Source of the DNA: Mycobacterium heckeshornense
GTDB lineage: Bacteria > Actinomycetota > Actinomycetes > Mycobacteriales > Mycobacteriaceae
Length of the DNA stretch: 64,000 nt
Reading direction: 5' to 3'
NCBI RefSeq assembly: GCF_016592155.1
Contig: NZ_AP024237.1
Location: 2,914,001 to 2,978,000, forward strand
In this document: in pieces, positions 37,669 to 48,399 of the stretch
Layout: the number at the start of each line of letters is the position of its first letter
How positions within the stretch are numbered: position 1 is the first letter of the stretch
The notes under the pieces: model-generated
The model's input: only the letters and a program-made list of their open reading frames with translations
What the model was told of the DNA's origin: nothing
Database searches by the model: none
Position numbers and translations under genes: made by a program

Positions 37669-37699
37669 CAAGACGCACTTGACAAGATCACCCGCATAA

Positions 37700-39219
37700 T
37701 GGCCGAGCAGCGCCATCAGCGCCTGCAGCGACACCCCGCAGTTGATCAGCGCGGTGGCGTAGGTGTGTCGAAGTTGGTGTGGTGTAACGGATTTCAATCC
37801 TGCTTCGGTGGCGGCGCGGGCAAGTTCGTTGCGCAGGACGTCCACCGATATGCGGCGCCCCTGATGAGTGAGCAGGAACTGGACCGGCTTGCCGGTGCGT
37901 GGGTGTGGCAGTGGCTTGCCGGGCGAGCGGTGCGCGACGATGCGGTCGACCAACTCGAGGGTCTCGTCGTCGATGGGCACCATCCGCTCGGTGTCGAGCT
38001 TGCCCAGCGGAACCTTCAACCAGGCCCCGGCGCCGGGAACCTCATGCACACAGTCCAGTTCCAAGTCGAGCAGTTCGCCGATGCGCATCCCGGTGGCGCG
38101 CAGCAGCAGTAGTGCGTCGGCGCGCAGCCGGTTCGGCGAGGCGTGCAGCGCCTGCGACAGCCGCCGATCGGCGTCCGGGGGCAGGTAGCGGGGCAGCGCC
38201 CTGGGCAGTCGGGGCACATCGCGGGCAAACACGAGCTTGCGGCCGGGCGCCTCGGCCCAGCCCCATTCGTTGATGTCGTCGATTAGCCGCCCGACGGTCA
38301 GCACCCGCGAGCGCCGTTCGGAGGCCGACAACACCGCGCCGGTGCGCGGGTTGGTCGCGGCGGCCACGGCGGCTAAGTAAGGCTCAATGTGACGTTGCCG
38401 ATCGAGGTCGGCCAGGCTGATCAACGCTGGATCGTGGTCGGCGAGGAACTGGGCGAAATGGCCCAGGCGGCTAGCGATGCCCAACACGGTCGATCGGGTG
38501 CGAGTGCCCGAGGCGCATTCCAGGTAGGCGACCAGCGAATCAGCCAATCCGGTTGGAACACTGGCGAAGTGACGCCGCCACGGCCAACGCAGATGCGCGG
38601 TGTTTTTCGCAGTTGGGGTGACCTGCCCACCCAGGTGATACAGAACAGCGCGGGTGGCATACAACGCGGTCCGGTAGTGCTGGAGTGGCCGCTGATGTGC
38701 TTGTTCGCGGGCGGTGATCGCGGCGCTGAACTCGGCGATATCGGTATCGTCAAGCTCGGTAAGCGGGTGGCCGGTCTGGATCAGCATGCGCACCGCGACC
38801 TGGCTGGCCAGCCCCGCCGCTACCCGGGGTGTGTAGCCCAGTTCGGTTGCTGCGGAAAGGAATCGGGTCACATAACCAGCCAAGGGGCTTGTGTGTGCCT
38901 CCCGTAGGATGGCAGCCAGCTTACGTTCGAGCAGATAGTCGTAGCCCGGGCGCAGATATCCGGACAGCATCAGATAATTCAACAGCGGCCGAACCGTCCA
39001 ACCGGCCGACAACCGCACCGACAGCGGCAGCTCGGCCCAGGCCTGTGGATCGGGCCAGCGGGTCAGAAACACGCGGGCCGTTGCCAGTAACGATCGATTC
39101 CCCGCACCACGGGCCGCCAACGCGGCCACATACCCCGACAGCAACTCCTCGCCGCGCGGCGCTGGCCGCCGCGCGGCAACAGCCCCCTCAGTGGGCGCGC
39201 TGGCGATCACGGGCGGCAT
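37700..39219 (-). pseudogene. TnpB recombinase of element C, N-terminal part
   Basis: Begins near MPPVIASAPTEGAVAARRPA, overlapping the TnpA 3' end. It carries the core-binding region, LLLRATGMRIGELLDLELDC (Arg I) and VTPHQLRHTYATALINCGVS (HxxR), and stops at MALLGH, where element B enters. With the 34286-34720 part the protein would be about 650 residues, the Tn554 TnpB size. Confidence 0.85.
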
Positions 39220-40185
39220 CGTAGGCGGCACGCACATGCGTCGGGGACAGGTGAATGTAGGCGGCCGAGGAGTCGACGTGGTCGTGGCCCATCAGCGCCT
39301 GTAGTACCGATAGGTCAACTCCCGCCTCGGCCAGCGCGGTGCCAAACGAGTGCCGCAGCGCATGCGGATGCCCGGCAGGCACCCCGGCCTTCGCCCGGTG
39401 GTAGCGAAAGATCGTGCGCAATCCAGCCGGGGTCAGCGGCTCGCCCCGGTTGGGGCCCTTTGCGACCAGAAACAATGTGTCGCAATCTGATTCGGGCCGC
39501 TCGGCGAACAGGTAGGTCTGGATCAGCGCGGCCACGTCTGGATCCAACGGAACTCGGCGCTCCTTGTCGCCCTTGCCGATGACCCGTACCCAGCCGCCGA
39601 TGTCGATATCGCGGACCCGAAGACCCAGCACCTCGGCCGAGCGCAACCCGCAGAACAGCATCAACCCCGCGATCGCGCGATCCCGGTCGGTGCGCAGGCT
39701 GCCCACCAGCGCCGTCGTCTCCTTGCGGTCCAGGCCGCGCGGCAACCGCCGAGGCTCCCGCACCCGTAACCGCGAGCGCTGCTTTGGCTTTCGCAGGTGA
39801 GCCAGCAGACCGCTAGCCTCCCCGGCTGCGCGGCGTGCCGGACCCCGCGCGGTACCGGGTTGTCCGCCGATCCATCCCGCATCTGCCGATAGGAATACAA
39901 CCCCGAGATCGCGGCGAGCCGCCGGTTGATCGTCGTCGGCGCGTAGCCGACGTTGCGGCCATCGCGGATCGAGTACACGTTGCCGCCCGGCCGGACCGGC
40001 GGCAACGCCGACCGGCAGAACGCCAAGAACCGCAGCAACACCTCCGTGGTGACCTCGTTGACCCCAAGGCGCTCGGCGGCCAGCCACCGCGCGAACGCCA
40101 GCAGGTCGAACGCGTAGGCGCGCACCGTGCGCGGCGAGTAAGCGCGATCGGCCAGATAGCTCAGGTAGTCGTTGACCAGATCCAT
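39188..40185 (-). pseudogene. TnpA recombinase of element C, frameshifted
   Basis: The N-terminal frame starts MDLVNDYLSYLADRAYSPRT at 40185 and reads to DNPVPRGVRHA. From about 39845 the homology (AAGEASGLLAHLRKPKQRSR, FCGLRSAEVLGLRV, PHALRHSFGTALAEAG, MGHDHVDSSAAYIHL) continues one frame over to 39188. Catalytic residues are all encoded. A 1-2 nt indel near 39843-39850 inactivates the gene unless it is a sequence error. Confidence 0.8.
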
Positions 40186-40364
40186 GCCAGCCGGCCCGCC
40201 CCGACCAGCGACCAGCGCCCCTGCCGCTCGACTGCACACAACGACTCGACCGTCTGCTCTGCTGCCATGGGACTCACATATGCCTAACGTCTCAACGCAA
40301 ATCAAGCACCCCAGGAAAAACGGCGTGTCGTAGCCAACAACCAGTAACCATTAGCCGGTTAAGA

Positions 40365-41145
40365 GAGGCCGACCTGGTTGGGAATGAACAAGGCGCACCC
40401 CGAGTTTCGCACATGCCCGCAACAACCAGGCGTCACAAAACGCCGAGCCGTTATCGACATAGACCGAGCCAGGCACCCCGTGGGCAGCCAGTGCGGGGCG
40501 CAACGCTGCGGCCAAGCGCACGGTGTCTTCGGCGAAGCCAAACCGGTAGCCGGCCAACAACCGAGAGTGATCGTCGATGAAGGCGAAAAGGTAGGTCTTG
40601 CGGTCGCCAACCCGCGGGCCGTGCAGAGCATCGCCGCACCACAGCTCATTGGGGTCGGCGGCCTCGAACCGGCCGAACACCCCGGGTAGCTCGCCGGTGG
40701 CCGGGCCCATCAACTCCAGCCGGTGAAAATGGCGTAGCAAGGTGGACTCCGAGGGCGCCCACCCGGTCGCGGTGCGCAGGATCCGAGCCACCTGCGTGGC
40801 GGTGCGGGTCGGATTCTCCCGCTTGAGCGACGCGGCCAGCTCCAGCACCTGCGCGTCGGTACGCGCGGCCAGCCGGCGCGGCGCGGGCACCAGCGCCTCG
40901 AACCCGCCGGACCGGTAGCGGCGGATCCAACGGTCCAGCGTCTCCCGCGAGATCCGCACCTGATTGCCGAATGGGTCGCTATGGGTACCGGCGGCGATCT
41001 GGCGCACCAGCTTGCCGCGCTGCTTGGTCGATAACCCCGCATCTAGGGCCGGACAGATCAGCTGATAGCGGAACAACCCGATTGCTTGGGCTCGCTCGCG
41101 GCGCTTGTGCTCCTCCAACGACATCTTCTCGGTTTTCCTCTCCAA
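40365..41145 (-). pseudogene. DDE transposase (Mu/IS481-like), N-terminal part
   Basis: Start at 41145, or the in-frame ATG 41124 (MSLEEHKRRERAQAIGLFRY). Two HTH units (QVRISRETLDRWIRRYRSGG, TATQVARILRTATGWAPSES) precede the integrase core, with the first Asp in LWCGDALHGP or FAFIDDHSRLL and the second in SVYVDNGSAFCDAW. It is cut after HSQPGRP by element C. The catalytic Glu is on the other side, at 33232-33935. Confidence 0.85.
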
Positions 41146-41242
41146 TCGAAGGCCCTGCCCGAAACCGTTGCCGCGCAGGTGCCTTGGTGAGGATCACCGA
41201 TCACGCCGCTTACGCGTCAGGGGCGATTCGTGTTGTGCAGCC

Positions 41243-41702
41243 TCAGCGCCGCGGTGGCGACCAGCGCGGTGCCAGCAGCCGACCACCACTGGCCGCGACC
41301 GCTACCCGATCTGGCGTCACCGCGCCCAGCAACCCACCCGCACCGAAGCGGAACCGGATCGCCACGGTCGCGGTCGCCACCGCGGCCAACGCATCCCGCC
41401 ACGCACAACCCGTCCCATCCGGGATCACCACGTCCACCCCGGCGGCCACCGCGACACCGATAAACCACGACCGGATCACCTCCAGCCGCTGCGCCGCCCG
41501 GCGCAGCCAACCCCGCACCGTCGCCGCCGGCACCCCCACATCCGCGGCGATCCGGCGATGCCCCAACCCCTGAGCACGAGCTATCAACGCGGCCCAAATC
41601 CGTTCCGCTGCATACGCTCTACGCAACAACACAGTCACCGGCAACAACACGTGGGTCACCATGCACACTCGGCATCTCGCCCGCCGCGGCCGCACCACAT
41701 CA
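41243..41702 (-). pseudogene. DUF6431-like zinc-ribbon/HTH protein, C-terminal part
   Basis: The frame reads DVVRPRRARCRVCMVTHVLL, a homeodomain-like HTH (LGHRRIAADVGVPAATVRGW LRR) and an Ala/Val-rich tail to SPPRR. The N-terminal zinc ribbon is at 48947-49124; the IS3 block separates them. It lies 98 bp upstream of the DDE transposase on the same strand, suggesting a three-gene module with the ATPase. The family name is by resemblance only. Confidence 0.6.
41659..41702. repeat. 44-bp direct repeat, left copy
   Basis: Begins CCATGCACACTCGGCATCTC and ends CCGCACCACATCA. It is identical to 48947-48990 and flanks the IS3 block exactly. It encodes DVVRPRRARCRVCMV of the interrupted gene. Confidence 0.9.
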
Positions 41703-41753
41703 TGGACCATCCCGGGTTTCGTGCACACCTTCTTTTGAGGGAAGGATGGCACG

Positions 41754-42065
41754 ATGGCAACGAGGTACGACCAGGACATGAAGGCCAGGGCGGTCCGGCT
41801 GGTCCGGGAGCATCGCGACGAGTACGACACCGAGTGGGCGGCGATGCGGGCCATCTCGGCCCGGTTGGGGATGAGCGCGGAGACCCTGCGCAAGTGGGTG
41901 CGCCAGGCCGAGATCGACGACGGCCAGGCTGCTGGGGTATCGACGGCGGAGAGCCGGGAGTTGCGCGAGCTGCGTAAGAAGAACCGTGAGCTTGAGCAGA
42001 CTATCGAAATCCTGAAGGCGGCAACAAGTTTCTTCGCGCGGGAGAGCGACCCGCGACACCGTTGA
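41754..42065 (+). CDS. IS3-family OrfA, copy 2
   Basis: 103 residues, identical in translation to the OrfA at 14304-14615; intact HTH and zipper. It could in principle supply OrfA in trans. Confidence 0.9.
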   Translation: MATRYDQDMKARAVRLVREHRDEYDTEWAAMRAISARLGMSAETLRKWVRQAEIDDGQAAGVSTAESRELRELRKKNRELEQTIEILKAATSFFARESDPRHR

Positions 42066-42922
42066 TTTGTGTATTCATCGCCGAGCATCGTGCTCGGTTC
42101 GGGGTCGCTCCGATCTGCCGCGTGCTGAGCGAGCGTGGCTGCAAGATCGCCCCGAGAACCTTCTACGCCTGGCAGGCTCGCCCACCATCGAAACGGGTCT
42201 TGTGGGACATGACGGTCGCTGAGATCCTGGCCGGCTACTACACCCCCGATGCTGATGGTCGCCGCAAGCCCGAGTCACTCTACGGTGCGGCCAAGATGTG
42301 GGCTCACCTGCAACGACGGGGCATTCCGGTGGCCAAATGCACCGTGGAGCGTCTCATGCGGGCCAACGGCTGGCAGGGGGTGCGGCGGGTCAAGAAGGTC
42401 CGCACTACCGTGGCCGATCCCGCCGCGCAGCGGGCACCGGACCTGGTGGATCGCACCTTCGCCGTCGATGCCCCCAACCGGCTTCTGGTCGCCGATTTCA
42501 CCTACGTTCGCCTGGTCACCGGGGTGTTCGTCTACACCGCGTTCGTCGTCGATGCCTACGCCGGGCGGATCCTCGGCTGGGCGTGCTCAACGACCAAGCA
42601 CTCGTGGTTCGTCGAATCGGCGCTCCGTCAGGCCGCAGCGCTGCGGGCCCGTGAAGGCCACCCGCTGGCGGGGTCGACGATTCACCACTCTGATGCCGGG
42701 TCGCAGTACACGTCGGTGCACTGCGGGGAGACGATCATGCTCGCCGGCATGAAGCCGTCGATTGGAACGGTCGGAGACGCCTACGATAATGCGTTGGCGG
42801 AGACAATAATTGGTCTCTATAAGACCGAAGCGATCCGGAAAGACTCACCGTTCCCAACCGGGCCGCTGCGCTCGGTGCACGATGTCGAGCACCTCACCGC
42901 CGACTGGGTCCACTGGTTTGGA
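42062..42922 (+). pseudogene. IS3-family OrfB, copy 2, 5' part
   Basis: Same break after VHWFG as copy 1; starts MICVFIAEHRARFG (Val in place of Glu). DDE residues are all on this side; the remaining codons are at 48812-48916. Confidence 0.9.
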
Positions 42923-42995
42923 TATGCGGGTGATTTTCGGCGTGTCTGCTGCTGTCCCGCGGGGCGGGCGCGGATGCTGTGGGCGGGAGGTTGTC

Positions 42996-44009
42996 GTGTT
43001 CGTGCCTTGCCTGGTTCACCCAGTTGGCGGTGGCGTTCTTCGGCTGGGGCATGAGCTGGTCGACGACTATTTGGGGATGGTCGCAGCCCGGGCGCGCCCG
43101 AACACGGTGCTGGCTGCCGCGTTCGATCTGAAGGTGTTCTTCACTGAGGTCGCCAAGGCGCCAGAGGAGGTCACCGATGCCGACGTGTTGTCATTCATCG
43201 CTGCCCAGCGCCAGCCGAGGCGTGGCGCGGAAGTGGTGCGGATTGACGACGGTGAGGCTGGACTGTCGGCGCGCACGATCAAGCGGCGGCTGGCCTCGGT
43301 CGCCGGGCTGTTCGAGTATCTGATCGTTCGTGGCGTTGTTTCTAGAAACCCAGTGCCGCAGGGATTGTCGACGCGGACTCCGAGTCGGGCGGTGCGTGGC
43401 GTGCCGTTGATTCGCACCCCGCGCACTGTGCCGCGGGTGATCGACCCCGATCAGGCCGACGCCTTGATGAGGGCGCTGCGCACCCACCGGGACCGGGCGA
43501 TGGTACAGGCGATGCTGCTGGGTGGGCTGCGTCGGTGCGAGGTGCTCGGGCTGCGGCTGGGTGACGTGCGTCCCGGTGAGAAGCGGTTGTTCATCGCCGA
43601 CGGCAAGGGCGGTCACCAGCGCATCGTGCCGGTGTCACCGCGCTTTTTCACCACTTTGGCCAGTTACCTGGAGCTGGAGCGGCCGCATACCGCGTCAACC
43701 GATCACGTGTTCGTGGTGCTCAAGGGCCAACGTCGGGGTCGGCCGCTCAGCGCGGCCGGGCTCGATGAGATCATCGCTGGTGCTCGGCGTCGAGCCGGCA
43801 TTGAGCACCTGACCTGTCATCAACTGCGGCACACCTGTTTTACCCGGCTGCGTGAGGCCGGGATGGCGTTGGAGGCGATCCAGGCCCAGGCCGGGCATCG
43901 CTCGCTGGAATCGACCCGCATTTACTTGCACTTGGCCAACGGTTGGCTCGCCGACGAATACCGGCGAGCGGTCGAGGCGATCGATGCGCAAGCGATGCAG
44001 GCACCCTGA
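42996..44009 (+). CDS. tyrosine recombinase 1 of element A, copy 2
   Basis: 337 residues from GTG 42996; translation identical to 15546-16559. Intact, with the TGATG overlap to the next gene. Confidence 0.9.
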   Translation: MFVPCLVHPVGGGVLRLGHELVDDYLGMVAARARPNTVLAAAFDLKVFFTEVAKAPEEVTDADVLSFIAAQRQPRRGAEVVRIDDGEAGLSARTIKRRLASVAGLFEYLIVRGVVSRNPVPQGLSTRTPSRAVRGVPLIRTPRTVPRVIDPDQADALMRALRTHRDRAMVQAMLLGGLRRCEVLGLRLGDVRPGEKRLFIADGKGGHQRIVPVSPRFFTTLASYLELERPHTASTDHVFVVLKGQRRGRPLSAAGLDEIIAGARRRAGIEHLTCHQLRHTCFTRLREAGMALEAIQAQAGHRSLESTRIYLHLANGWLADEYRRAVEAIDAQAMQAP

Positions 44010-45420
44010 TGCCCGCGTCGGTGGTGGTAGACGACTCCTGGCTCGTCGAGGACTATCTGGCCGCGATGCGGGCCTCAGGGCACAAGACGGGCCGGTCAAC
44101 GACCCGATCGGCATACACCTGCGAGGGCAAGATCCGGCGGGCTGGCGGATGGGATGGGCTCACCGCCGAGCAGCGGCTCGACGTTGTGGTCAAGGCGCGT
44201 TCGTTCACGTCCTGGCTGATGGTCACTGGCCGCATCACTGTGGACGCCGAGCTGCTCAGCCGCACCGACCTGCGGCCGGGCCTGCCGGCACGGTCGTTTT
44301 GCCCCGCCGATTACCACTGGTTCAACGAAGCCTGTTCTCGCATCGGCGTTTCGGCCAGGGACACCGCGGCGCAGTGGAACATCCTGGCGAAGGTTACTGC
44401 CATCACCGGTGTGTCACCGCGCGCGATCACCGACGAGCATTTCGACGCCGCCCGTGTGGCGATGCTCACCGCGTATGCCCGCCGCGGCAAGCCCACCGCG
44501 GGCAAGAACGTGGCCGCGGTTTTTCACCGCTTGCGGCTGACGCTCTTCCACGCCGGCCAGATTTCTACGCTGCGCCCACCGGCGGTGCAACACCAATCCT
44601 CGGACACCGGATGGGACACGGCGCCAATAAAGTTCGTCGAGACCGCGCAGCGATACCTCGCACAAGTCGCGCTGAGTCTGCGACCGAGCACCGTCCGACA
44701 CATAGACCTGGACCTGCGCCGATTCGGAATCTGGCTGGCCGACACCCACCCCGACGTCACCGGCTGCGCTGATCTCCGGCGCGAACACATCGAGGCATTC
44801 AAGGCGTGGCTGTGCACGCACGCCAGGCCATCCACCGGCAAGCCGCTCAACCGGGTCAGCATCAAGAACACGCTGATCAACCTGCACTGCTTTCTCACCC
44901 GGATCGCCGAGTGGGGCTACCCGGACGCGCCGACCAGGGCACTGATGTTCCCCGGCGACCTGCCCATCATCGACAAGCCGCTGCCGCGGTTCCTCGACGA
45001 CGCCGCAGCAGCCAAGTTGCTGCGCGCTACCCGCAGCGAGGCCGATCCGCTGTCTCGGCTGATCGTTGAATTGCTTGCCCGCACCGGGATACGCCGCAGC
45101 GAGCTGCTGGCCCTCACCGTCGACGCCGTCGTGCAGATCGGATCCGCCTACTGGCTGCGCATCCCGATCGGCAAGTTGCACAACGACCGCTACATCCCGC
45201 TGCACCCACAGCTCAAAGAACTCCTTGATGACTGGATCGCCAACCATAGACCCAATGGGTTGCGCACCAATCACCTTCTGATCGAACACAGACGGCCGAT
45301 TAGCCATCACCGCGTCACTTCGGCGTTGCGCCGCGTCGCGGGCGCGGCCGGCATCGGCAACGCCACCGCGCTGATCAACTGCGGGGTGTCGCTGCAGGCG
45401 CTGATGGCGCTGCTCGGCCA
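44009..45420 (+). pseudogene. hybrid recombinase gene: element A rec2 fused to element C TnpB
   Basis: Identical to 16559-17909 until GNATA. It then switches to LINCGVSLQALMALLGH, the sequence found in TnpB of element C (37700-37760 minus). The switch lies in 12 shared bases, ACGCCACCGCGC (45360-45371). The hybrid lacks HQLRH, the catalytic HxxR motif, and is also cut by B at LLGH, so it is dead twice over. Confidence 0.9.
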
Positions 45421-45451
45421 TTATGCGGGTGATCTTGTCAAGTGCGTCTTG

Positions 45452-47278
45452 TCAGGAGGCGGTTTGATCGAGTCGGGCGAGCAGTCCGTCGAACACTTTC
45501 TGGCGGCCGAGCTGTCCTTTCTCGGCAGCGTCGTCGCGTTGTGCCTGCAGAGTGGGCCGGAAGGCGATGGTGGTCTGAAAGAAGGTGCAGGATTCGCAGA
45601 TGGATTCGAAGTGGCAGTCCAGGCCGACGGGTCGGGCGCAGTAGCCGTTACCGAGCATCCGACGGTGCATCTCGGCGCGGAGCTTTCGCATTTCGGCGCC
45701 TTCGGCGTCGGCGGGAAGTGCGCGCGGCTGATCGTAGAGGGCCTCGACCTTTTCGCTGACGGTGAAGTATTCGTCGGCGACGGTGCGATCGGCGATTCGA
45801 GCGTAAACGAGCGTCATCCGCATAGATCGGTGACCCAACAGCGCGGCCAGCGCTTCCAGCGACATACCGCGGTTGATCGCCTGGGTTGCCAAGGTATGTC
45901 TGAGACGATGGGGCGAAACACGGCCGATGCCAGCCACTTTCGCGGTTTCAGCGACGGCCCGATCGACGCGGCCCTCCCCGATGCGTTGGCCGTACTCAAC
46001 GAACAGGTAGCAGCTGCGCAGGCTGACGGGTCGGGCGGCGAGCCATTCGTCGAGGAGATCCTTGAGTTGGGGATGCAACGGAATGTACCGGTCGTTGCGC
46101 AGTTTCCCGAGCGGCACGTGCAACCAGTACGCGGCCCCGATCTGCACCACGGAATCGACTGTGAGATCGAGGAATTCGCCCTTACGCAGGCCGGTGCGGG
46201 CCAGGAACTCCACGCACAGCCGGACAAACGGGTCGTCGGCGGCGCGCGCGGCCTGCAGCAGCTTGGTGAACGCGGCGTCGTCGAGGAAGCGGGGCAGCGG
46301 CTCGTCGCGGATCGGCAGGTCGCCGGCGAACACGAGCACGCGGGCGGGAATATCGTCGCCGTCCCATTCGGTGAGCCGGTCGAAGCAGGTGCGCAGGGTG
46401 CCGAGATGTTCGGCGAGACTGATCTTGGACAACCGGCCGCCGCGCGCCGAAGGACGGGTGGCCAGGTGCAGCTTGTAGGCCTCGATGTGTGCCCGACGCA
46501 GGTCAGCAACACAGACCACCTCGGGGGCGTTCGCGGCCAGCCAGCCGGCGAACTCCCGCAGCACGCCCTCGACACGCACCATCGTCGAGGCCCGCAGCGA
46601 CAGCCGCGTCTGGGCGATGTAACCGGTCAGGGTGGCCGCCAGCCGCGGCGGAACCGCCGCCCACTGGGCGGCCCGCTCAGCCGAGCGGTTTGGGCTGGTC
46701 TTGCGGGGCGCGCTGTCGAGGACGCCGAGGTGGAACAGGGTGGTCTGCGCACCGAACAGCGCCGCGCTCAGTGCTTTGGCGCCGTGGCTGCCGGGTCGGT
46801 GACGAGTTATCGCGGCACTCAACGCTTTTCGCTGCTCATCGATCACCGGCTGGGTCAGCTGCTCGGGAGTCAGCCCGGCCAGCGCGGCCACCTTGGCCAG
46901 CGCCGACCACTGCAGGCGGGTCACGATGGGATCAAACCCGAGCTCGGTGGAGGTCGCGACGAACCGTTGGTGGAATCCGCGGTGATGATGGGCGGCGACT
47001 TCGCCGAGGTAGGGCCGGCACGCCACGAGATAGTCCGGGCTGGGCCGCAGCCGTCCCGTCACGATCAGCCAACCAACCACCCGTCGATCCTTCAGCGGCA
47101 AAGCGCACTGGGTTGCCAGCGGCAACGCAGACCAGCCCGCCACACCCACGCGGGTGAAGAACGTGCGGGCCACCGAGGTCACCGGATGTCCGGCGAACAT
47201 CCCGGCCGCAACCAGGTCGGCCCGATACGCCTCGACGAGCTCTTCGATGTCGGGGCGATGTGCTGGTGAGCGGTTCAT
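45452..47278 (-). CDS. tyrosine recombinase 2 of element B, copy 3
   Basis: 608 residues; translation matches copy 1 (Thr, Lys and Cys at the three sites that distinguish copy 2). Intact. Confidence 0.9.
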   Translation of the reverse strand: MNRSPAHRPDIEELVEAYRADLVAAGMFAGHPVTSVARTFFTRVGVAGWSALPLATQCALPLKDRRVVGWLIVTGRLRPSPDYLVACRPYLGEVAAHHHRGFHQRFVATSTELGFDPIVTRLQWSALAKVAALAGLTPEQLTQPVIDEQRKALSAAITRHRPGSHGAKALSAALFGAQTTLFHLGVLDSAPRKTSPNRSAERAAQWAAVPPRLAATLTGYIAQTRLSLRASTMVRVEGVLREFAGWLAANAPEVVCVADLRRAHIEAYKLHLATRPSARGGRLSKISLAEHLGTLRTCFDRLTEWDGDDIPARVLVFAGDLPIRDEPLPRFLDDAAFTKLLQAARAADDPFVRLCVEFLARTGLRKGEFLDLTVDSVVQIGAAYWLHVPLGKLRNDRYIPLHPQLKDLLDEWLAARPVSLRSCYLFVEYGQRIGEGRVDRAVAETAKVAGIGRVSPHRLRHTLATQAINRGMSLEALAALLGHRSMRMTLVYARIADRTVADEYFTVSEKVEALYDQPRALPADAEGAEMRKLRAEMHRRMLGNGYCARPVGLDCHFESICESCTFFQTTIAFRPTLQAQRDDAAEKGQLGRQKVFDGLLARLDQTAS

Positions 47279-48321
47279 GCCTCGGCCGCCTCACCGGAGG
47301 CGACGACCTGCGCCTCGATCGCTTCGGCGGCCCGCAGGTACTCCCGTTCCAACCAGTCGTTGGCCAGGTGCAGGTAGATGCGGGTGGAGTCGATCGAGGC
47401 GTGGCCGGCCTGGGCTTGGATCGCCTCCAGTGCCATCCCCGCCTCCCGCAGCCGGGTGAAACAGGTGTGCCGCAGCTGATGGCACGTCGCCTGGGTCAGC
47501 CCGGCGCGAGCGCGCGCACCGTCGAGGATCTCGTCCAGACCGGCGGCCGACAACGGCTCGCCACGCCGGGGCCCCTTCAACACCACGAACACCCGATCGG
47601 TCGACGTCCGCGGCCGCTCCTGATCCAGATAGTCCCCCAGCGATGCGAAGAACCGCGCCGATACCGGCACCATCCGCTGCCGACCGCCCTTGCCTTCGGC
47701 CACGAACACCCGCCGCTCGCCGGCGTTGACGTCGTCGAGGCGCAGGCCCAGCACCTCGCAGCGTCGCAGTCCACCCAGCAGCATCGCCTCGACCATGGCC
47801 CGGTCGCGGTGGGTGCGCAGCGCCGCCCGCAGCGCGTCGACCTCGCTTGGCGCCAGCACCCGGGGCAGCGTACGCGGGGTGCGGATCAACGCCATCCCGC
47901 CCTTCCCGCGCCGAGCACCGGGGCGGCGGGCGGCCAGGCTGGTCGGCACCGGGTTGCGGCTTACGCCGGTGTCACCGCGGGCCGCGAGGTAGGCATACAG
48001 GCCACGCACACTGGACAACCGGCGGGCGATCGTGCGCGCCGCCAGGCCCGGCTCGCCGTCCTCCAACCGCACCACCCGCTCACCCAAACGGGCAGTGCGT
48101 TGAAACGCCAAGAACGCGAACACATCTGCGGCGCTCACCTGGGTCGGTTCCTTGGCAACCACACCGAAGAAGATCTTCAAATCCGAGGCCACCGCCAGCC
48201 AAGTGTTCGTTCGGGCCCGTGCCGCAACGAAGGCCAGGTAGTCATCCAGCAGCGGATGCCCCAGGGTGATCGCGGCCAACTCCGCCCCACGATGGTGACG
48301 GACCAGGCACGGCATGAACAC
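47275..48321 (-). CDS. tyrosine recombinase 1 of element B, copy 3
   Basis: 348 residues from GTG 48321. One base differs from copy 1 at 47872, a synonymous-looking third position in RTLPRV. Intact. Confidence 0.9.
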   Translation of the reverse strand: MFMPCLVRHHRGAELAAITLGHPLLDDYLAFVAARARTNTWLAVASDLKIFFGVVAKEPTQVSAADVFAFLAFQRTARLGERVVRLEDGEPGLAARTIARRLSSVRGLYAYLAARGDTGVSRNPVPTSLAARRPGARRGKGGMALIRTPRTLPRVLAPSEVDALRAALRTHRDRAMVEAMLLGGLRRCEVLGLRLDDVNAGERRVFVAEGKGGRQRMVPVSARFFASLGDYLDQERPRTSTDRVFVVLKGPRRGEPLSAAGLDEILDGARARAGLTQATCHQLRHTCFTRLREAGMALEAIQAQAGHASIDSTRIYLHLANDWLEREYLRAAEAIEAQVVASGEAAEA

Positions 48322-48399
48322 GGCAACCTCCTGCCGCCAGCATCCGCGCCCACCCCGCTGGATCACGGCAGACACGCCGAAGATCACCCGTATATCAAA

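Larger units (their letters stand above)
34721..37699 (+). mobile_element. two-tyrosine-recombinase element B, copy 2
   Basis: 2979 bp, inserted in TnpB of element C at LLG|H. The left junction is ACGTG|TTTGATATACGGG; the right is CCGCATAA|TGGCCGAG, with TG shared. It differs from copies 1 and 3 by scattered substitutions (for example Ala for Thr in SVARAFFTR), so it is an independent lineage. Confidence 0.88.
33936..40364 (-). mobile_element. Tn554-like element C (TnpA-TnpB-TnpC), contains B copy 2
   Basis: The minus-strand ends are TCTTAACCGGCTAATGG (from 40364) and, inverted at 33936, GTTATCCGGCCAATCC. Eleven of the twelve central bases agree or differ by transition. CCTC is shared at both junctions with the DDE gene. 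It carries three coupled genes in the TnpA, TnpB, TnpC order of Tn554. TnpB is broken by element B and TnpA is frameshifted, so C is defunct. Confidence 0.8.
45421..48398 (-). mobile_element. two-tyrosine-recombinase element B, copy 3
   Basis: 2978 bp, copy-1 type by its diagnostic substitutions (TCTC rather than TTTC in the TGTCCTTT-CTC stretch near 45518). Its left flank is copy-2 type, showing a local exchange. Confidence 0.88.
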
